Source: Chinchilla lanigera
Lineage: Eukaryota; Chordata; Mammalia; Rodentia; Chinchillidae
Assembly (NCBI RefSeq): GCF_000276665.1
Contig: NW_004955465.1
Coordinates: 7,087,283 to 7,151,282 of the forward strand
Length of the DNA stretch: 64,000 bases
Direction of reading: 5' to 3'
The number at the start of each line of letters is the position of its first letter. The stretch's first letter is position 1. The translations under genes were made by a program, and so were the position numbers. Of the stretch, positions 37,301 to 46,300 are shown piece by piece. The notes under the pieces were generated by a model, which saw only the letters and a program-made list of their open reading frames with translations, did no database searches and was not told where the DNA came from.

Positions 37301-40300
37301 TGCTACAGGGGTTCACAGAACTCAGGCAGCACTGACATTTATGTTTATACAGATATTGTAAAGAGTACAGATGAATGGCCATACCATAGGGACAAGAGTG
37401 TGGGAAGGGGTGCAGATTTTCTGGGTGCACCACCCTCCTGACACCTCAACATATTCAGCAGCCTGGATCCACACTCTAGAGATGACTATACAGGCTTTGT
37501 CACAAAGCCATGACTATTATCTCAATCTCTAGGCCTTTTCTTCCTGGAGGAGAGGGGCGGCTGAAGCTAAGAATTCCAAGCTTTTAACCATGGCTGTGTA
37601 TTTCTGGTGACCAGTCACCCTCTAGGAGCCCATCAGAGTCACCTTATTAGAAGGAAAAATGTTTCTGTCACCCAGGAATTTCAAGGAATTTCGTAGCTCG
37701 GTGCCAGGAGCCAGGTCAATGACCCGGTAATGGAACACAAGACTCTTCTAGCCCTCCCATTGCTCAGGAAGTCAATCACAAAGATTTTAGGAGCTGCCAG
37801 GAACCAGAGGTGGAGACAACATGTGTATTTCCTATTATGAATCACAACATCAGAAAAGCTAATAACAAGAGTTTTATACCTCACAAGATTGAAGCAAACA
37901 GGAAATAAGTTAATACAGTGGCATCCTTGGAAACACATCAAGTATTGTGATAATGCCAGTTGTTATCATGAAATGTCTGTCAGGGAAAAGTAGTGTTTTT
38001 TAACCTTGGCTAAACATTAGACTAACCCTGCTTCGTTTTTTGACTTCCAGAAATTCTGACCTAATTGGTTGGGGGTGTGGATTACGTGTTGGGATGTCTT
38101 CAAAATTTTTAAGAGAGATTAAAATGCAGCACTGTCAGTAGAAAGAGAATGACTATAATGTTTTATGTGTAATATTATATTTCTAGTGGCCACATTTAAA
38201 AGATGTCAGTAATTTTACTAATAGGGGAATCATGTGTGTTATTGTCAATAAGTAATACATTGACATCTGCCATTTGAGTCAGTGTTGTGGTGCGGATCTG
38301 ATGCTTCCCCAAAGGCCTGTCTCACCTGATGCTGCTGTGGGGAGGTGGTGGAACCCTCAGACATGGGGCCTGCGGGAGTAAATCAGGTCACTGGGGGGTG
38401 TTCCTGAAGAGGGGAGGGGGCCCCAGCCACTTCCTGTCTCTTTTTCCCTCTGGCTTCCACAAGGTGAACAGGATTGCTCTACCTTGCACTGCTTGCCAGG
38501 ACGTTCTGCCTTGCCACCGCCCCCAAACCCATGCAGCTGAGCAACCATGGACCTCTTCAACTGAGCCCAGATAAGCCTTTCCTCCTTTACAAAATTTGTA
38601 TATTTTTTTATCAATCAATTTTTCAGTATGTAATGTTTCCCTCCCTTGTGTGGAGGTGGTGCGTGTGCACAGCACATCTTCACTTCTTCTTCCATCTCCT
38701 TTCCTCTCCTTTCCCCTGCCTCTACCTCTTGAGCCCCTTCCCACGCTGTCTCTCAACTTTCTATTGCCTACAGTTCATTTTGCTCTTTATTTATACTTTG
38801 AGTTTCTCGTATAAGAGAAACTATGTGATATTTAAGCGTGTGCATCTGACTTGTTTCACCTAAGGTTATGGTCTCAAGGTGCATTCATTTTCCTACAGAT
38901 GACTCGAGTTTATCCTTCCTTATGGCAGAGTAGTGCTCCACTGTGTATAAATATCACATTTTCTTTATCCATTCATCTGTTGATGGACATATAGGCAGCT
39001 TCTAGGATTTAGCCACTATGAACTGCTGCTGTAAATATGGACGTGCATGGATCCCTGTAATAGGACGTCTTTAACTCTTTCAGGAAGATGCCTAGAAGGG
39101 GAAGAGCTAAGTTCATTATCTCAGATATTTTGTCACAGTGACAGTTAACACACTCAATATATTTCCCTCAAATATTATCTCAGCATTTGAATGGATCCTG
39201 TTTTTGCTCAAATATGTGTAAGTGGAGAAGGAGACAATATTTTAAACTTATACTCTCAGCAAGGCTGGCCCATTTTGTAGTCTTGTCTGACTTGGAGAAT
39301 AACTAGTCGGATGCAGTTTTCAGAGGAATGCACTGTAGGGGGATGGATATGGCGCCACACAACTCAGTGACAGCTGATACCAGCATGTGCCGCCCACCGT
39401 GGACACCAAGTCTGCTCACCACCCTCAGGCCGCTGCGGGGCTGTTTCACTCTTATATGTCAACAGCAGCTTGGGCTTGGGTTTGATTGACTTCAGTTCTC
39501 CCTGGTGTTATTTTTCCCCCCTATCTGGTCTCATTGTTAATCACTTCTTTGGATTATAGTCATTCCTGTAGTAGGTTTGTGTGTGGGTTAAAATTTTTTA
39601 ATAACTCAAGAAGCCTCTGAATTTAAGATAGTGTCTCTGGCTGATACGATTTACATAATTATTTGTTTGTGCAGCATTTGTATATCATTTCTCTGATTGC
39701 TTTATACTACAGGAAACTTGCTGGCAGTTCCCCAGATGCTGGTGTCTCAGCCTGCATATGCAGTCACCATCCTCATAGCAATAAAGCAAATAAATGACTG
39801 AAGGGCTGCCCAGCATTCATATGAGGTAACCCCCAGCCTTCCAAGCTGTTCACCCAACTGCACACCCCAAACAGTTTGAGGAAGAATATCTCTCCCGTTA
39901 GTTTTTAATTCTATTAAAACTATGTGCAGCGTAACACATTGTAAATTTTTCTTAAGGTTGGAGTATGAAGACAATTTACTGTTTGGTGAGCTTTTGGAGT
40001 TTGCTGTGCATAAGAGTCATTTGACAATCGCTTTTAAAGTGGATTTGTGGGCTTTTATCTAGTCTCTCAAATGTACACATGCAAATTTAATAAAAAGTAT
40101 TTATTTTTTCTTTACTCTGTGTCAGCTCTTTTTGCTATGTATAGTGAAACAGAGATGAGCAAGAATTACTGCCTTTGAGGAGTTCAAAGTGTAATGGGAC
40201 ATACATACACACACAATAGAAGTGAGAAGAGGGATACAACAGAAGTAGAATTGGATGCTTTTTGGACCATGCACAGGGAACAATTCATTTGGGTGGGGTC

Positions 40301-43300
40301 AGAAGAAGGCTTTTTAAAGCAGGTCTCAATGGAAGACAAATGTAGAGCAGGCACTGCAGGCTTAGGGGACCAACTGAACAATGCTATGTGTGTGGACACA
40401 ATGCTGTATGTGTGTGGTCAGAAAGTGGCAATGTTTTGTTGAGGGTGTTGCTAAAGGTGCAGATGGGAAGTGGGGCAGATGTGGCTGGAGAAGTAGAATA
40501 GTCCTATTTATGATGCCCTTTGGTTGCTGAAAGAATTTAGTCTCTAGAATTAACCCATAGGTATCTACTCCTGAATGAATCCATAAAAAATTATGGTCTG
40601 TGTACACAATGGAATGTGATTCATCATGGAAAAGAAGGGAATTCTGTCATTTTCAGGAATGTGGGCAAAACTGGAAGGCATGTTAAGAGAAGCAGTGCTC
40701 AGAAACACATATACCACATGTTCTCACCTGTACATGGAAGCTAAAGGTCAATCTCAAAGACATAGGGAGCAGAATAATGGTTACTAAAAGCAGGGAAGAG
40801 TGTGGTGGCGGGGAGATGGGGAGAGGTGGTTTGTGGGTACCGGGGGGTAGGAGAAATAATTTCAATGTTCTGCAGCATAGTGGGATACCTATTTTTTTTC
40901 CCTCCCCTCCGGTACTGGGAACCAAACTCACGACCTTGCGCTTGCCAGGCAGGCGCTTTGCTGCTGAGCTAAATCCCCAGCCCCAGTGGGATACCTATGG
41001 CTGGCAGCAATTAATTGAATATTTCAAAATAGCCAATAGAGAAAATTTTGAATGTGTTTGACACAAAGAAATGACAAATGTCTGAGGTGAGAGATAAGCC
41101 ACTTACCCTGATCTGATCATTATGTGCTCTATGCATGTATTGACATGGCACACTGTACCCCACAAATAATATGTAACTGCTGTGTGTCCATAAAAGAGAA
41201 GAAATGGGTTTTAAAAGAGTTTAGACTCTATTCTACAGAAAAGGGAAGCTTTATATCTTTTGGGGAAGGGATGAAGTCAGGGGAGCTGTGTTTGACAAAC
41301 CAGCTGCGGTGGTGTGAGTGGAGGGATGCAGAGGAGGACAGCCAGGTGTGCTGTCCTGCCACTTGTGGTGCTGCCAGGGACTCCTATTTCCGCCTTTAGG
41401 CTTAAGGACTCTTATTATGGGAAGCAATTGGAAAGATAAATGAAAAGCTGGGGCTAGGGCTGGGGGTGCTGGCTGTAGGTGGCAGCCTATGAAACAGTCT
41501 TTCCCGGGTGGTTAGTAGTTTATTATTCGCTCCAGGGACTGACAATGTGTTTTTATAGAACATTATATAAAATCAGCAATGCTTGCAGACCACCAGAGAT
41601 ATCATACTCACATATAAACACACACACACACACACAGACATACACATACGTGGCTGAAAACCATGTAAAAGGTTTCAGATAACCTAAAAGTAAGCAGAAA
41701 AGTAATGTTTTTTTCAGTTTCCTGGGCTGGTCACATTGGAACAGGTGGAACCCATTGGGGTTGAGCTTCACCTCTCAGGCTGACTCGGCTTTTTGCTTGT
41801 TTTCCTTTCACGCACACACCACACACAGAGGCTTGGAACAGCTGTCTGATGAATCTCTTTGGATAGTTACTATGCCCTTGGTGGCAGAAACTATTCTTAG
41901 TTCATCTTAAGCTCCATGAAGAACTTGACACAGAGTAGGGACTTAGTTATTGTGGAAGGAAGGAAGGAATGAAGGAATGAATGAATGAATGAAGGAAGGA
42001 AGGAAGGAAGGGAAAGGAAGGGGAAGGGAAGGGCAGGAAGGAACGGGGAGGAGGGAAGAAAGAGTGGAAGAAAGGAGGGCTGGCTGGGGGCTAACTGTAG
42101 CTGAGAATTTGGGGTTTTCCTGGATGAGAGCAGTTAGGAGGGTTAGTGAAGAGTGACGAGTGATGAGCTCACCATGCTGAGGGTGAATGAACTTGATTAA
42201 CCAAAATACATGCACGTACTCAGTTAAATGAAACATATTTCCATTATGTTGAGAGAGGAAAACTATCATGCCGGAGTAAGTTAACTAGGAAGGAAAAGCA
42301 TCCTAATTTGAAACATGGACTACTGGGTAAAAAAAAATCTTGAAGTCTAAAATCTAAAATCTAATTATTTTAAAGAAACTCCCAGTGAACATACTTATAC
42401 GTTTGTTTGCACTTTTGTTCATCCATTCATTGGAAGCTAAGATTATGAAGTTGAAGCCAGCCTGCCTGGGTTCCAGCCATGGGTCCCTCACTCACTCTGT
42501 TGTTTTTTTGTTTTTTTCCAGTACGGGGAATCGAACTCACGACCTCACGCTTGCCAGGCAGATGCTGTGCCGCTGAGCTAAATCCCCAGGCCCCCTCACT
42601 CACTCTGTGGCTTGCTACAACTCCCTCAGACTGCACCTCAGTGCTTGCATCTATAAAGATGGAGTACCGATCAAACTACTCATAAGTTGGTGTGGGAAGT
42701 CATGGCTTCTTGGATATAAAGCTTTTAGAACAGCAGCTGGTATAAATTCTTATTAATGCCAGCTATTTTACTCTCTCTGTGTGTCTGTATTTAGAGCTCC
42801 CTACATATCAGGCACATTTGAAACACAGTCAGCCTATTTTTCTATGCCTTTCAGATCCCTGGATTCTGCACCTGTGGATTCAGTTAACTGCAGATGGAAA
42901 ACTCTTAGAAAAAATAGTATCTGTATTGAACATGTGCAGACTCTTTTCTTTACCATTATTTTCTAAACAACATAGTATAAAGATGACTGACACAGCACTT
43001 ACATTGTATTAAGTATTAAAAGTCACCTAGAGTAGTTTAAATTATATGGGAGGATGCGTGTAGGTTCAGTGCAAATATGACTCAATTTTAGAAGAGAATT
43101 AAGCGTACATGGATTTGGGTATGTGCAGAGAGGTCTTGGAGCCTGTCCCCCATGACCAACAAGGGATAATATACTAGGGATAAAGAGGCAAAGATGATGC
43201 TGTCCCACCGCAAGGAGTTCAGAGTCTGGTGTGGATGTCAAGAAGGGCAAACGGTTCCAGTACAACATAGCAGGCTTTATGAGAGAACTATGTGCCTCAC

Positions 43301-46300
43301 ATACAAAGAGGACCCCAAGGAAACCATCTGCTGATCACACCTGTGTTCATCAAGCTTGCCTCTGACCAACCTTCCCTTGAATCCCTTGTTTTCTTTTCTT
43401 GCAAGGCCAACTCCTTTCTTTTTTTCTTTTTAAAGAGAGTAGTAAATGAGAAACAAACAAAGAAATAGGACAACAGCAGCATACCAGTATCACAAGCATA
43501 AACAAATCAAAGCAAGAACATTCAAAGTGATACAGAGTCTCAAGACAAAGTAATATGAATCAATAGTGGTTGTTACATTACATATCGCTATTCTCGACAA
43601 CATTGCTCAGATTACCTGCTGTAAGAATGAAAGATTGCTCAAACCATTATAGGGAGTGAAAAAAAATTTCTTCGATAAAACAGTAGAGATCATACAGTTT
43701 CACTAGACCAGATGATAGGAGTTCACCATTGTAATTCCATTGCATATTGCTACCTTCAAATCAGTTGCTCAGACCACCAGACACAAGTATGCAAAGTCGA
43801 TCAGAACATACAAAATTGTAATCATTAACTGTCCATTTCAATACACCACCAGACATCAGCAATACAGCTATTCATATATATGTTTATATTTTGCGTTCCT
43901 TCTTCTTTTTTTTTTTTTTTCTTTATTTTTTTCCGGTACCGGGAATTGAACTCACGACCGTGCGCTTGCCAGGCAGGCACTGTGCCACTGAGCTAAATCC
44001 CCAGCCCCCTCTTCTTTCTTTGTTTTTTCTTTCCCTCATCTCAGTCATTCCTTCCTTTGAGCAATTTCTTTCCCTTTACCTCAAGCTGATCAAAGCCATC
44101 TATAATAAACCAACATCATACTAAATGGTCAAAAATTGAAAGCTTTCACTTTAAAATCAGGAACAAAACAACGATGTCCACTGTCACCACTCCTACTCAA
44201 TATAGTTCTGGAAATATTGTCTAGAGCGATTAGATAAGGGAGAGAAATAAAAGGAATAAGGATAGGAAAGGAAGAAGTGAAATTACCATTATTTGCAAAC
44301 TCTTTTCATCTATGTCCCTCAGTATGGAAAGGAACTCCAACTTTTTCTAGACCTTTTGTTTAGAAAGGATAATTCCTAGCTTCCTTGTGTGGGGAGACAG
44401 GTAAGGGGATGGGAGGTTGAGCTATGCTCCCTGTTGGCCAGTGGAAGGAGAGAATAATTAGAAGAGAACAACTCCTAGGGAAGGCCGGTTGCAGGACAGA
44501 TTCAAGTTTTAACTAAAGAGAGGCATCTTACTTAGGGTCTTGGTTTGCCTGGTAGATGTGGACAAAGGGTAGGCTGTGTATTACAGAAGAGTAGCAGGCT
44601 AGTGAATTAGAGAAAAGAGAGCTAATATAATGGGCTTTCTGCTTCTCTGCTTTGAGCCTGCCTACCTCATGCCCCTGTCAGTAATCTGAATGGGGAAGGC
44701 AGCGACATCTAGAATTTAGTAACCTTCATGGTTTTTCCTTTTTAGATTTCACTGCTGCATTGAGGAGACCTGCCCCTAAAGAAATCATTGAGAGAAAAGC
44801 CTGGCAATAATTTTGACTTTCTATGGATTTTTGGAAGCTATCATTTCTTCCTGCTGCCCACTCCCTTTTATAAGGCGCCACTACTCACAGTAACAATTTT
44901 CTGTTTGGAAATCATTGTCCGTGTATGCGTTCATGTTGATGTTCACAACATCCCTGTGAGACAGACCCTAGAGAGAGGCTTCTTGTTATTTTTATAGAAT
45001 AGATACTGTTAAGTGAGGTTAAGCCTGTCCATCCAGAGTTGAAGGATAGAGCCAGGACTCTGGCCTGGAGGCTGTGGCCTGGGAGTCCTGTCCTCAAATA
45101 CAAGCTGTCAGCAAAGCAGGTGGCTTACCTCCTTTCTTCCTTCCACAGAAGGAAAACTTGGGTAGGTCCACCTCACAGATGGGGTAGGAGTAATTGAAAA
45201 CAGAGGCACCTTTACTGATGAGAACTATGTCAAGATACAGCTCTCTGATGTCCTCCCCTAAAAGGAAAGAGAAGAACAACTTTATTATTGTGTCTCACCA
45301 GTAACACAATACATGGAGAGCATCTAAATCTTCTACCAACAAGGTAAAGAGCCTTTTCCTTCCATTCCTCTGCTCTTTGGAGGGCACAGTGTTCTTCTTT
45401 TCTTGGTGAAACAGTCTTTAACCCATGCTAAAGGGTATTAGGGTGACAGTTGTCTAGGTCAAGTTTTAAGAACTTACATGAACTCATTTGGGCCAAACTA
45501 ATGCAAATGCCAAATCATGCTGCTAGTAGTCAGTAGTAAATTTGTTTGTGGCCAAGACAACTAAGCAAAGGTTCTCTCCTATGTGCATATCAATACTTAG
45601 TCTCAAAATGCTTTCATTGCTTTTTGTCAAGTGTACTTGTTTCGGGTGCTTATGTCAACCAAATGAGTGTCTAGGGTCTTTTTAGTACAAGACCATAGCT
45701 CTAAGTGTGAGTTCTACTCTACCTAGGTATTACTCAGAGAGAACTGAAAATGAAGATGGGAGTAGAGTTAATACCAGAGGTGGGAGGTGAGGGTCATAGG
45801 AGTTTAGTCACCCAGCTGACTTATGTTATAATTATATCTTAGTTGCTTTTCTTTTGCTGCCTGAGACAAAATACCCAATGCCCAAAATTAAGGGAGGAAA
45901 GGTTTATTTAGCTCACAGTTTGTGACAGTTTTAGTTCATAATCAGCTTGGTCCAAGGCAGGGTGGCAGGGCACAGGGCAACAGTTCAAGGCAGCAGAAGA
46001 TAGCAAAAGCAGAAAAAGCACAAAACGAAGGAGTGCAGAGAGCAAGCCTCTTTCTCTCCCTTACATCATATGCAAACTGCCCACCCCAGGGCGGGTGCAG
46101 TATTCACACCCATAACCCTAACATTGGACCATGAATCAATCATAAACTCTAGGAGCCTGCCCCATGACTGCATGAGGCTTTGTGGGGAACATCTATACAA
46201 AACCATAACACTCCACCCCGGGACCTCAAAGACTCATGTACACCCCTTATGCAAAAGACATTTTTGTCCATCTCTAAGAGTTGCCAAAGTCCTAACAGTT

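Noticed and set aside
41955..42068. GGAA-rich tract as a coding region or CRISPR-like array
   Set aside because: Simple purine microsatellite with no spacers. The overlapping frame is low complexity.
45094..45279. 61-codon minus-strand ORF taken at face value
   Set aside because: Only its centre is coding. It is LY86 exon 3 read through both splice sites, so the ORF ends are not protein ends.
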